This document shows positions 20,358 through 31,300 of a DNA stretch of 64,000 bases, one piece after another. The notes beneath the pieces were generated by a model. It saw only the letters and a list, made by a program, of their open reading frames with translations, was not told the DNA's origin and did not search any database. Numbering within the stretch: the first letter of the stretch is position 1; each line of letters begins with the position of its first letter. The translations under genes and the position numbers were made by a program. The stretch comes from Acholoe squamosa (taxonomy: Eukaryota; Annelida; Polychaeta; Phyllodocida; Polynoidae), in the NCBI GenBank assembly GCA_949317995.1, contig OX439036.1:4705207-4769206 (forward strand). Reading direction: 5' to 3'.

Positions 20358-21705
20358 TGTCATACTAGTTATTGGCATGATCAAGTTGTCATATGAGAAA
20401 TATCATATGACTAGTGGTGTATGGAGTAAATACATCAAGCTCATAGAAAATAGTGTTATTTCCAGTTGTCACTGGTTTATTCAGCTTTAGGCAACATGTA
20501 AGAAATATCAATCATACAGTGGTTAGTATGTAGGTAATTTGTACATACAGTAAACATACAGTAATTTATAAAGTACAATGTTCTGTTCCACTCCACCTGT
20601 GAGGTATTAATAATACAGTGTCCAGCATGTTTCTAGGTGGGTTCCCACACCTAGCTCCTGACCTGCTGCTTAGAGGAATAATGTAATAATGAATAACTTT
20701 ACCCTCTGGTGGAAGTCTTGAGGAAGATAGCCCCTGGCCACTAATGATAGAAAACAGTGCCTGTCTAGCATAGTTTCACCATAGTGCAGTGGTATAGCAG
20801 GTAGCAGGAGATGACTGGAGATGTTACCTCTAGAGCGGTTCTTGGTGATCTGACTGTCTAGGAGGTGCAGCCAGGCTATTTGTAGCAAATCTTGGAAAAG
20901 CACCTCCAGACTGACTGGAGCCAGTAGCATTTGCCTAACTCTACAATTGTTTGAGGGGAGTCTTTCATGTGTCACAGGGGGACAAAGGACCCCCATGGAC
21001 GCCGCTGTGTCCCCCTTTGTCTTAGTCGGTTCTGCATCTTCAGACCCTCATAACTCAGTCGTTTATGCTTTTATAACCGCCATTTTGCGCATGCGCGGAG
21101 GTGAATGTGCCAAGTTTATAATGCCCGCTGGATAGGCGCGTAACTTGCGCTGGTTCGTCTGTAGTCCATTCGGAGGTTGATTCAGTCTCCATGGCGTAAC
21201 TTCCTTAATAATGGGAGTTCCGCCTTGATCTTGGGCTCATTCTAACCATCTAATTATGGGCTTTCCATAAATGCTTTGATATTTGACCTAGGTTGCTCAG
21301 GAGCGACGCTAGAGCGACCGGAAGGTTATGGCATCGTGCTTATGTAACCCATTGTTCAGTCATTAGGGTGCTCAGACACTCATGACGGCGTCAGCGGTGC
21401 TCAGGCACCCGTGACGGCCGGTTGCATTCACTTACAAGTTATTAATTTGTGCATTGGACCATGAGGTCGCACACTGAGACCCTTATTCTTATTATATTGT
21501 GCAGTGAACCATTAGGTCGGAGCCTTTGATGTCACAAACTCTGTCTAACTGACTGTGGCTGGTGTGCAGTGGGGCATGAACGCTCTTATACAAAGTTTGA
21601 GCGCTCTTATAACTCTTAGAACCAACCTATGTATTAATTTCATAGATATTCTTTGATTAATACAATAATATGTTAGAATTTATGGAATAATAAAATGGTA
21701 TATCA
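20358..21705 (-). repeat. 3' LTR of the env-bearing element
   Basis: Begins TGTCATACTAG and ends TATATCA on the plus strand (TG...CA on both strands). A minus-strand AATAAA signal lies at about 20476-20481. Same length as the partner at 36219-37566. The short open frames in it occur in both LTRs and have no recognised product. Confidence 0.93.
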
Positions 21706-21712
21706 TAGAATA

Positions 21713-21727
21713 CTCCCTCCCCCGAGA
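21713..21727 (-). other. Polypurine tract of the env-bearing element
   Basis: The minus strand reads TCGGGGGAGGGAG a few bases before the 3' LTR start at 21705. This is the position and composition of a plus-strand primer. Confidence 0.75.
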
Positions 21728-22049
21728 AAATGCGAAACTCCGTCATTTCGCCGAGGGAATGTACAATCTGCATATTTTTACCTAATTTTGGAGTTATATA
21801 CTGTTTGTAAGAGGATTTGAAGAAATGGGGAGTGCTTCAAATGCAATTTTTGTGGTCGAGCTTTGTCAGTATAAACAATTTTCTCCTGGGTATAAGTACA
21901 TTTCCGAGTTTCTATATCTTATCATACCTGAGTGTATTTGCTTATGTAACATCAATTTTGGGTACAATTTTCCATTTTTATGTACAACATACAATTTGGC
22001 AAATAGTGTGCAATTTTGGCATTCAATGTTCAATTTAGCGTGCAAATTG

Positions 22050-22400
22050 AACATAAATGACAATTTTTAGTGTGCAAATTTACAATTTCGCGTGTAATTG
22101 CGTTCAATTGACAATTTTAGTATGCAAATATATAATTTCGCGTACATTTGGCAATTTTAGTATGCAAATATATAATTTTCGCGTACATTTGGCATTTTTA
22201 GTATGCAAATATATAATTTTCGCGTATATTTGGCAATTTTAGTGTGCAAATATATAATTTCGCGTACATTTGGCAATTTTAGTATGCAAATATATAATTT
22301 TCGCGTACATTTTGGCATTTTTAGTATGCAAATATACAATACGCGTTCAATTCACAATTTTAGTATGCCAACATATAATTTTGCGTTCAATTGATAATTT
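22050..22400. repeat. About 41-bp tandem repeats in the 3' region
   Basis: Seven to eight imperfect units of the type TTTTAGTATGCAAATATATA plus ATTTCGCGTACATTTGGCA. Open frames over this stretch in several phases are a product of the repetition. Confidence 0.88.
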
Positions 22401-22499
22401 CTGTATGGACATGTATAATTTTGTGTACAGCTTGGTTACACATAGAAATGTTGATTTTTGTAAAAACCTGATTTTAGTGTATCACTTGGGTACAGACAT

Positions 22500-22790
22500 A
22501 CAGTATAATGTGCAACATACAATTTAAGTGTGCAAATTGGGTACAAACTTACAAACTAGTGTGCAACATACAATTTTAGTGTGCAAATTGGGTACAAGCG
22601 TACAATCTGGTGTGCAACATACAATTTTAGTGTGCAAATTGGGTACAAACGTACAATCTGGTGTGCAACATACAATTTTAGTGTGCAAATTGGGTACAAA
22701 CGTACAATCTGGTGTGCAACATACAATTTTAGTGTGCAAATTGGGTACAAACATACAATCTAGTTTACACTATACAATTTATGGGATTTG
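22500..22790. repeat. 51-bp tandem repeats in the 3' region
   Basis: About five units, GTGTGCAAATTGGGTACAAA then CGTACAATCTGGTGTGCAAC and ATACAATTTTA. The unit is 17 codons long, so it gives periodic open frames on both strands. Neighbouring copies are almost identical, as in slippage or unequal exchange. Confidence 0.92.
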
Positions 22791-22799
22791 AGACAAATT

Positions 22800-23566
22800 T
22801 TTCCGAGGACCGGAAAAACAAAGTACTTTATGTACAATGGGCTTGTTTGTCTCTGAGTTACTCTTTGATTTTGCTATATGGGTGTATTAATTGGCAATTT
22901 CGGCAGTGGGCCGCTGCTTAATTGACTTTTCCCTAGCCTTTTTGAGTATGTGTCCCTGAAAGAGATTATTTGGTGAGTATCTTAAGTAAACATTTTTCAT
23001 GTCAACAATTTTCTCAACAATTTTTTTTTTTACATTCATTTTTCCAACAATTTTCTTGGATACCTAAAGTGTGTTACTTTAAGTAAACCTTGGTATAGTA
23101 TACAAGTGCTAGTGGGTACAAAAACTGTCTTAGTTATCTACCTGCATTCATGTATATTAATGTTAGATTTGTACAATTTACAATTTGTAGTTTGCAATTT
23201 CGCAATTTTGCGCGTATATGCGCGCATTAATCATCGATTTTGTGAGAATACCATAGATTTTCATATTATACATCAACAAGTGGCTGTGTATATATATATA
23301 TATTTTTTTTTCTAATACTTTGATAATTTCATTGACAGTGGAGGTGTGTCAGGAGTGAGATGTGAGTCTCCTCCCTGATGTGCTCATGCAGTGGTGGCAC
23401 TTGAGGTGTTAGGTGCCAGATTCTGGCATGTGTCTGTGTCAGTGCCTAGCTTGGTGTCAGTGGACAGTTCAGGGTGGGGGGGGGTGTGTGTGTGTGTGTC
23501 CATTTAAGGAGTGTGTGGCTGGTATTGGAGTATCAGTTCCTCTCTGGAAACCTCTGCTGTAGCACC
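22800..23566. other. Non-coding 3' region upstream of the antisense ORF
   Basis: AT-rich, with a short TA/T-rich run at 23285-23312 and a GT-rich run at 23475-23505. If the antisense ORF is expressed, its promoter would lie here; TATATATATATT near 23288 is the only core-like signal. Confidence 0.4.
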
Positions 23567-24046
23567 ATGGCCCATCTACAAGCTCTCTTTGCTTTGCCTG
23601 TCCCCCAGGTGATGGAGGTGGGGAGTCCGGTTAGGGCCCTGGTGGAGGCTAACCAGACCATCCACTATGGGTACATAGTGAGGAATTTCAAGGAGATCAT
23701 TGAGCATGGTGATGTGTTGGTCTGCAATTACTCCTGCCACTATTTCTTAGGCTCAGCCTTGCGTCGGGGGGCCACTGTGGCCCTTCTGGCTAGGGCCTTG
23801 GGTAATATGGGGTTCTGGCCCATGGACTATAACTTCGGGCCGCGGGAGCGAGTCCTATGGGATTATCTGTTGGCAGCATCCCTCCTCGATCTTGCGGCAT
23901 CCGGGGATCCATTCATGGCCGCCGAGTATGGACTGGGGTTGATGGAGGCCCGGCTTGCTGAGTGGGAACATGACCATGGCCACATGATTGGATCGGACTC
24001 GGACTCCCACTCTCCCATCGATGTTGAACCCGAGGATCTGTGGTAG
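23567..24046 (+). CDS. Antisense ORF within the env-bearing element, 159 residues, function unknown
   Basis: A plus-strand frame opposite to all retroelement genes. ATG at 23567 has a strong vertebrate-type context (AGCACCATGG), the same as env. The protein starts MAHLQALFALPVPQVMEVGS, has a hydrophobic, helix-prone middle (ATVALLARALGNMGFW; WDYLLAASLLDLAASG) and an acidic tail (SDSDSHSPIDVEPEDLW). I recognise no family. GC content and codon use are higher in G+C than in the flanking repeats, which suggests real coding history. Antisense genes near the 3' LTR are known in some deltaretroviruses (HBZ), but no homology is claimed. Confidence 0.5.
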   Translation: MAHLQALFALPVPQVMEVGSPVRALVEANQTIHYGYIVRNFKEIIEHGDVLVCNYSCHYFLGSALRRGATVALLARALGNMGFWPMDYNFGPRERVLWDYLLAASLLDLAASGDPFMAAEYGLGLMEARLAEWEHDHGHMIGSDSDSHSPIDVEPEDLW

Positions 24047-24193
24047 GATCCCGACTGACTGAAACCTAGGGTGTAAACCCGCCATCCCAAAGGCCCTTTT
24101 CAGGGCTGGCAAATTGTCCGAAAAGTTCTGAATACTGTCTCTGATATGTTGTCTCCTGGTGGTGGACTGGGGGCAGTCTAGGCTGAGGGCAGT

Positions 24194-24715
24194 CTAGGCT
24201 GTTTCCACAGTCACCGGGGAGGGCTGGTGGTTTAGAAAATTAGCAATGGTCTGCATGTTTGACCTTGCGGTCTCCTGTTGTTCGTCAATAATTATATCTG
24301 TTGTATTTTCCAGTGCTGTCATGGTCACCGGGCTGGTGCCACAATCATTCTGGAGAAGCATGGAGTAGTACAGTCCTTTGTTTTTAAGGGCTGGTATAGT
24401 ACTGAACCTAGTGCGCCAAGGTAGGTGTATCACCTGAGGGAGGTGATAAGCAAATTCTCCTCTCTGTGTTGTTATAACTGCTGGTCCATTCCAGGTAAAT
24501 ATAGCCTTAGTTAGTGGGAAGGTTTTAACCACTATATCCTTATAGGTAGGGGCAGCTGCTGATTTAATCTCATCAAATTCATGTGGTATTGGCCTCAAGG
24601 GTAGCGCGAAGTTTGAGTCTCCATAATATATTTTAAAATATATTGTGGGATTTGTGCGCTTGGCCACATTTTTCTTGCCACAGTGTGTCTGTGCAAATTT
24701 CTTAAGGTACTTCAT
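24194..24715 (-). CDS. Small sense ORF behind env, 173 residues, function unknown
   Basis: ATG at 24715 lies six bases after the env stop codon (env ends at 24722). The protein starts MKYLKKFAQTHCGKKN, is basic at its N-terminus, contains a proline- and aromatic-rich middle (FTWNGPAV, VIHLPWRTRF) and a more acidic tail, and has no signal peptide or membrane segment. No family is recognised. The tight spacing suggests expression from the same RNA as env, by reinitiation or splicing. Confidence 0.6.
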   Translation of the reverse strand: MKYLKKFAQTHCGKKNVAKRTNPTIYFKIYYGDSNFALPLRPIPHEFDEIKSAAAPTYKDIVVKTFPLTKAIFTWNGPAVITTQRGEFAYHLPQVIHLPWRTRFSTIPALKNKGLYYSMLLQNDCGTSPVTMTALENTTDIIIDEQQETARSNMQTIANFLNHQPSPVTVETA

Positions 24716-24721
24716 TATTCT

Positions 24722-26815
24722 TTAGGCTGAGTAGATGGTCAGGGTGAATAATATAGCAATTATCAGGGTGTGGGTTTCCTGAATTGTGAGGAAAGGGGTG
24801 TGGGTTTCCTCTGTAGGGGTTAGTTTGGTAGGATTTTTATCTGGGAGCAATTTGTGTAAGGGCAGCTCGGTGACTAGTCTGAATGCTTTGGCTGTAGGCA
24901 GGTAGGCTACAGTCCCTCCTAGTCTGTACAGTTTGAGTAGTATGTATACTATAAAAATGTGAGCTGATATCCCTAGGATGAGTCCTAAGCTTTGGAAGAT
25001 TGGATGCTCTGTAACTCGACGTAGGTGTGATTCTACGTAGCGTGTTTCCATTTCCCTATCAAGGTTGGAGGCATCTTTCAATAATGTTTTGGCAAAGGGC
25101 TCCAAATTTAGTTGAGTAATATCATCCATGATTGGATTTTCCTGTAGTTTTTCTAAGGTTCTAGAAAGGTTTACTACTGGGAAATTTGGAAGATTCTCTC
25201 TTTCATCTGGTTTGGTTTCGGAAATTTGGTTAAGTGCTGCCATGAATGGTAAATTGATTGTCTTGAGAATGTAATGAAATGATAAGGTTGAGTTACAGGG
25301 CAACCTTGTGTTTGGAAGAGAAAATTCTCCTACACTGATTGTGCACCCACAGGGTACACCTATGATTGAGTAGGACTGGGCTTTTCGAGTTTCAGACGTT
25401 TTACCATGGCAGTTGATAAAGTAATGGGGTTCATTAGTAGTGACCAGATACTCATCTTCAGAAATGGAAATAGCATGGGTGGTAGGTGCTTGCAGTGGTG
25501 AAACTGTAAACTTGCAATGTTCCTTAATCTGTTGAGCCTGGTTAGTAAAAATGGCTACAGGGCATGTAGGCCTGTGTTTATAGATTCTACCATTTACATC
25601 TCTGCATACCTTTACTGTAGTACCTTCACATGCCTGCATATCTGCTGAGTCCAATTCGATGAATAATGATTCGTCGTAAGATACTGCTAGAAACTCAGTT
25701 GTGGTTTGCAACTTGGTGACTCCTCTGGTGGGGGTCTCCTGTGTGTCTATAGGCATTGGTGATGTAATCATTTGGTACAGTTTGAAGGTTGAGGTGGTAG
25801 ATTGTATTATAATGTCCAGATGAATATATATGTGGTGAGCTGAATAAGTGTATGAGGTCAGCTTCTGTGAATAATAGAAATCTAAGTCATTAATTGTGAC
25901 TTGTGCTCCAGGGTGTGTAATCCTAAGTTTGTTATTAATGTCAATTAAGTATCTAGCAAGGTCTGAGGGTGGTACTATATCAGGGGTTAGGATTCCTGAT
26001 GATAGCATCCTCAGGGCTGCATTTGTCCTTTGCAGTGATTGAACTGTATTCATTCTTGCTGCTATGATAATTAATGCATCATTTAATACTTGCATTTTCT
26101 CCCTTTGAGTTTTCTCGTGCCTTGAATATGAGTCAAGTGACCTGGACATGTTAAAGGCCCACAGGTTGACGGTGTCACCTATGGTGTTGATTGTGCTGTC
26201 TAGTACCTTCTTATCTTGGATGTATGCTTTAACAAACTTATCTTGTCTGTCTGTGATCTTTTCAATGAGATTAGCTGCTTCCTGATCTTGTTTAGCAAAT
26301 TTTCTTAGTATTTCATCTATGTTCTTGAGCTGTCCCATTACTTGGTTTACATCTTCTACTGTGGCTAGACCTAGCACACCGCGAAACAGGGGTGCTAGAA
26401 AGCCCAGTATGGCCTCTCTTTTGGCCTTGTCCAATGTGTTTATGGGGTTGGATAAGAACAATTTGATGGAGGCTAATGTTTCATTTATCTCCTTGTCTGC
26501 AATTTCCAGCAAGGTGTCAAGCTCCTTGGCTTGTTGGATAATTTGACCAGAGGTATGATCTTGTAGAGTAGGAGTGGTCAACTGGAGTATTCTATCCCTT
26601 ATGGATCCTTGGGTAACGGGTGCCCGAGGTATCTTGTAGGGGATAGCTAACAACAGTGTTGTGGTTGTATGTCCATTGACCAATGGTTGAGGGCTAGGTT
26701 TGAATACTACTCCTATGTTTTGTCTCACCACAGGTGTATAACCTGCAGTAAGTAGTTCTATAGTATATACTAACAGCATAGTTAGCAGTATGGGTGAAAC
26801 TCTCAGTCTCCCCAT
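24722..26815 (-). CDS. env-like fusion glycoprotein (baculovirus F / errantivirus type)
   Basis: The frame stays open further upstream, but the ATG at 26815 (AGCACCATGG context) gives a protein of about 697 residues starting MGRLRVSPILLTMLLVYTIE, a clear signal peptide. Around residue 135-160 the sequence KREAILGFLAPLFRGVLG followed by ATVEDVNQV resembles the fusion peptide of F-type proteins and is followed by long heptad-rich helices. A cysteine-rich middle (near residues 390-520) and N-glycosylation sites (for example NMS, NST) follow. A membrane anchor (LGLILGISAHIFIVYILL) lies near residue 615-635 with a cytoplasmic tail. The fold assignment is by pattern; the env position after integrase supports it. 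Confidence 0.8.
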   Translation of the reverse strand: MGRLRVSPILLTMLLVYTIELLTAGYTPVVRQNIGVVFKPSPQPLVNGHTTTTLLLAIPYKIPRAPVTQGSIRDRILQLTTPTLQDHTSGQIIQQAKELDTLLEIADKEINETLASIKLFLSNPINTLDKAKREAILGFLAPLFRGVLGLATVEDVNQVMGQLKNIDEILRKFAKQDQEAANLIEKITDRQDKFVKAYIQDKKVLDSTINTIGDTVNLWAFNMSRSLDSYSRHEKTQREKMQVLNDALIIIAARMNTVQSLQRTNAALRMLSSGILTPDIVPPSDLARYLIDINNKLRITHPGAQVTINDLDFYYSQKLTSYTYSAHHIYIHLDIIIQSTTSTFKLYQMITSPMPIDTQETPTRGVTKLQTTTEFLAVSYDESLFIELDSADMQACEGTTVKVCRDVNGRIYKHRPTCPVAIFTNQAQQIKEHCKFTVSPLQAPTTHAISISEDEYLVTTNEPHYFINCHGKTSETRKAQSYSIIGVPCGCTISVGEFSLPNTRLPCNSTLSFHYILKTINLPFMAALNQISETKPDERENLPNFPVVNLSRTLEKLQENPIMDDITQLNLEPFAKTLLKDASNLDREMETRYVESHLRRVTEHPIFQSLGLILGISAHIFIVYILLKLYRLGGTVAYLPTAKAFRLVTELPLHKLLPDKNPTKLTPTEETHTPFLTIQETHTLIIAILFTLTIYSA

Positions 26816-28323
26816 GGTGCTTGTGTAAAGCAAGTTTGCTGTTTAAAGTCTTGTCAAATTTGTAGTGATTTTGGTGCTGGTAAAGTCTAAGTGTATGGTG
26901 TAACACTTTAAATGAAGTGGTTCAAACTGTACCTTTGCAAGATTGAGCTGTCTTGGCAATATGTCCGGTGAGTCTATAGAGATTGACAAGTAAATGGTAA
27001 GGTCAGGTTGAAGGTGAAGTAGGTGTGTTCTTTATCCTAGTGCAGTCTCTCCTAATGGAGAAGTGGGCTGGCTAATTCCCAAGTGGGGTCCTGTAGACTT
27101 GTGTTCCAGACTGCAGCTGGATGAAGACTGATGGTGGGCTATGGTCCACAGTGCTTCTTATGTAGCCTACCCTACCCACATCCATTGTGGGCCTGGTATT
27201 GTTTCTCTGGAGCAGGTGCACCTAATCTCCAGTGTCTGCTACTGTGGGGGTCTATTGTGTAATCTGTGTACTGGTAATTAGCTCCTCCTGTCATCCAGGA
27301 CAGCCATTCATGACCGTCTAGACAGTTGTCTGAGGGTAGCTTATAAGGTCAATTGATCTCTATAGACTGCTGTGTTGGCATAGCGCGCTCTTTCATGTGG
27401 GGATTAGGCTTTAGACACTCCATTGTGTTACCCTTACTCTTCTTAGACTTTATCAGGTTAGAGACGGGAATATCTTGTTAGGACACACCAGGATCATAGT
27501 ACAAGAGTCTGATTTTAGTCTGTACTAAGATTCTGATACCATGCACAGTCTTAGGATGTACTGGGATCTTAGTACACTTGTGTGTGCACTGGACCATGAC
27601 ACTCACCTCCACAGGTGTATGGGCCAATTAGAGCCCTGGTCACTGGACCATGACACCTACCTGTGCATACATTATTGGGGTCAAAGGTGGGATGGTGAAC
27701 CCACTCCATCATTTAGTACTTATATTTACATTAAATGATACATTTACTCCCTTATTAAACAACACTTGGCTAAAATGAAAACATCATTTTGTAGGCATTT
27801 ATCTATTCTTTAATCTTGTGGGTTCATATTTATTAGCAAATTTAACAAAAAAATAGGAAATAGATTTTACTATACCAGGACTAAGGGGAAGTTTATACAT
27901 ATAGCCATTTCTCAGAGAATATTCTGATTTTAGTTCTATAAAAAAGTGCATATGTTAAATATAGTCCCCATGTACTTCAGGTGACTTTAGGATTATGTAT
28001 TTTTGATGAAGAAGTTAGAGAAATTTGATAATAAAACAGTGTACTAAGTTCTTAGTACACCCCATGATCCATGGACTATCATTGAATCTTAGGGCGTACT
28101 AAGAAACAGGTTAGTCCTGAACCTGTTTATGTCTGCTTTACTTGGGGGGTCCCAGTCTTTGACCCTTTCAGAGGCAATAACCTACTGATATATTTACAAA
28201 TTTGATTGGCTTTATATACATATAAGTAATTCATTATCAGTCACACATGTCTTATGTGTGGATGAAGAGAATTTGTAATACTTTTTGAAAATCTTATGTT
28301 CTTTTGGTATCTCAATCTTGTTT
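26816..28323 (-). other. Non-coding gap between integrase and env
   Basis: About 1.5 kb without a supported gene. In env-bearing relatives the env RNA is made by splicing, and an acceptor could lie here, but I cannot choose one. Short GTACTAAG/CTTAGTAC motifs recur at 27490-27580 and 28040-28100. Confidence 0.5.
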
Positions 28324-31300
28324 CTAATTTCTTGAAACTGCACCACACCTAGATGTCTTTCTTAGTATGTGGTGTGCAGGCCTAGGCTTGATAGGGCCTA
28401 TGCCTGTGGTTTCTCTTGTAAGGGTGATATCATTTTTGTTCCTTACAATTTTGCTGTAGTATTTGGCCTCATGTGGAATAAGCCTGTGTGCAAATTCATT
28501 GTTTCTGACAGCCACAACCTTTTTCAGTCTGTCTATGTGCACTGGTCTGGCCACCAATAGATTGGTGTCCAAGTTTTTGAGTTTGGCACTTGTCAAACTA
28601 GGTCTATCTACTACAACATATGGTCCCATAAAAAGGGGTTGAAGTTTCTTACACTCTGTGTTGGTCAGGATTCTTGGTATGTTTAGGTACACCATGTCGG
28701 TGACCTTGATTTCCTGTGGTGTAAGTTTCTTATCATATCTATCTTTCCTTTCCTTTTGTAGCTTGGCGACCCTTTCTATAGCTTTCCTCCTAGAGGTATC
28801 CTGATTTGTTATCATGTTAGCTACATGGTCTGCTACGGTGGATATGTCTTCCTGTATTCCCAGCCCTAAGTCCATTGGGGTGGCTGGGTTCCTTCCATGG
28901 AGTAGGAAGAAAGGGTGAATCCTGTGGTTTGGGATTCAGTGTTGTTTAATGCAAAGGTTATGGGTTCAATAAATGAATCCCAATTGTTTTGGTGCTTTGA
29001 GCAGAATGCTCTGAGCGCTGTGCCGATGCTAGCATTGAATCTCTCTACAAGCCCATTTGATTGTGGCCTGTATGGTGAGGAGAATTTATGTTTGATCTTG
29101 AGGTGTTTAGTTAACTTTGTGAACTTTGCACCTGTATAACATGTTCCATTGTCTGTTTGAAGAGTGGCTGGTGTTCCATGATGACAAATTATATTCTTGT
29201 AGAACTCTGCTGCTGTTGTTTCAGCTTTTAAGTCAGTAGTAGCCCAAGCTGTTGCATATCTGGTAGCATAATCTATGCAGACTTGTATATGTTTGTTTCC
29301 CCTGGCAGTTGTGGGAAGTGGCCCCACCGCGTCTAGGTTTAGGAACTTCATTGGTGAAGTCATGTACTCTCTCACTGTCATTGGTGTTTTGTGTGAGTGT
29401 ACTTGCCTTTTTGCTGTGAGGCATGTGTGGCAGGTGGAAACATATTTTGTTGTGTCTGCTAGCATAGACTTCCAATATACCCTAGGTCGGAGTGCTGACA
29501 GCATCCTACTTGAACCAAGATGGCCGCCAGTAGGATGGTCGTGGAAATACTGTAGTGTACTTGTTACCCATTGCTGTGGTATAACAATTTGAAGTGGTAC
29601 AGTATTGGTTTTTCTCCAATTTATGGGGCATATATGGACTAATGTACCATTTACCAAGGTGTATGTCTGGCCTTGGTTGATAATTCTATTTCCTTGTGCT
29701 TTTGGTGCAGGCAAGGTCCCATCCTCAAGATATTGTATGAGGGGCAATAGTTCCTTGTCCTTCCTTTGTTCCAAGCCAAGGTTTGTACCTGAGATGGATG
29801 TGTCGGGAATCTGATCCAGTAGTTGATTTATATCTAGCACATGTTGTTTTATTCTGTCTCTTTCTTTTTCTTTTTCATCGACTATTGGCCTATCTTGTGC
29901 CTTTTGTTGGGGTGTGTCACTCTTGTTTTGGTGTGTAGGCTCCTTTGGGGGGCCTATTCTTGCCTTGGTGGGAGTGGCAACCTTTTTCTTTAAAGGCACA
30001 ATTTGCTTTTTGTCATTCTTCCTTGTCTCAGAGTTCTTTGATTTAGTAGATGCAGTGTCTTTTGTGACATTTTTCCTGGCAGGTGGGGTTTTGGTAGGTT
30101 TGTTCCCTGTGACCTTTTTCTCATTTAGAATAGTTTGTGATTGTGTGGGGGGTTTTGGTGTGCCCTCCTGAATCATTTCTCTAGTCTTTGAGCGTGTGGT
30201 CATAGGACACAAATGGTTTGATGTTTCCTCTCCCTGCATTGATTCAAAGAATCTGACTGATTTGGAAGTTGCTTGAGTGATAGCATATATTGTGTCTTCT
30301 GAATCTTCATCATCTGAGTCAGGTGGGGTGAAGGGTGGCTCCTTAGGAGTTGCCTTCAGCATCTGATTGAGTGATGAGAATTCGATAGGCTCGAAGTCAT
30401 TATCTGGAAAGAGTTGTGAGTATTCTCTCTCACAGTGGCAAAACACATAGTGTGTAGATTGCTTCAAGATACCCCTAATGGGTGTCTCTGGCCTTTCAAT
30501 GGTGTTGGGTGGATCATCCCTTTTGAATGGTACTTTCTTTGTTACTTTTGCAAACTTGGTTCTACTGGCTGCTCTAACTCTCCTTGGTGGGGGTGGAGGG
30601 TTAGTCATGGGTCCAGAATCTGGGTATTCTCTTCTAGACATAGCATCTGGTGGTGTGTTATCATCACCTTTCACGTGTTGGATGGTGAATGAAAATTGTT
30701 GTATGTCTAGAGCCCATCTGGCCCATCTATGTGTGAGTCCTGTATTGGTTAGTAGTGGGATCAGGGCTGCATGGTCTGTGTATAATTGGAAGTGTCTAGT
30801 CTCTAGATAGTGTCTGAAATGTAATACTCCATACACTACTCCCAGTAGTTCTCTCTCTGTGGTATTGTAATTTCTCTCATGTTTGGAGAGGGTTCTACCT
30901 GCAAAGGCTACTGGTCTGAGCACTCCTTCATTATCTCTCTGTGAGAGTACAGCTCCTAAACTCACATTGGAAGCATCAGTTGCCAAACTTTCTCATAGTT
31001 TGGATATCTGAGAAGAGCATTGGTACAGAGGGCATGCTTTAAAGTTTTGAAAGCATTATCTGCATCCTCTGTCCAGACAAATGCTTTGAGATGTGTCTGT
31101 AGATCATACAATGGTCTAGCAATTTGGGCATAACCTTTGATAAACTTTTTGAAGTATTGACATAGGCCTGTGAAGGATCTGACATTTTTGACTGATTTTG
31201 GTGTTGGGAAGGTTTTGATTGATTCCACCTTTGTGGGAGATGGTTGCAGTCCCATGGGTGTCACTCTCATTCCCAAGAAGTCTATTCTGTCTATGAAGTA

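Noticed and set aside
20670-20996. 108-residue frame in the 3' LTR and its twin at 36531-36857
   Set aside because: Present in both LTRs because LTRs are copies; no start context or domain supports a gene.
22524-22754. Open frames with a repeating VPNLHTKIVCCTPDCT-type protein on both strands
   Set aside because: They follow from a 51-bp (17-codon) tandem array, which keeps any frame open; not a repeat protein gene.
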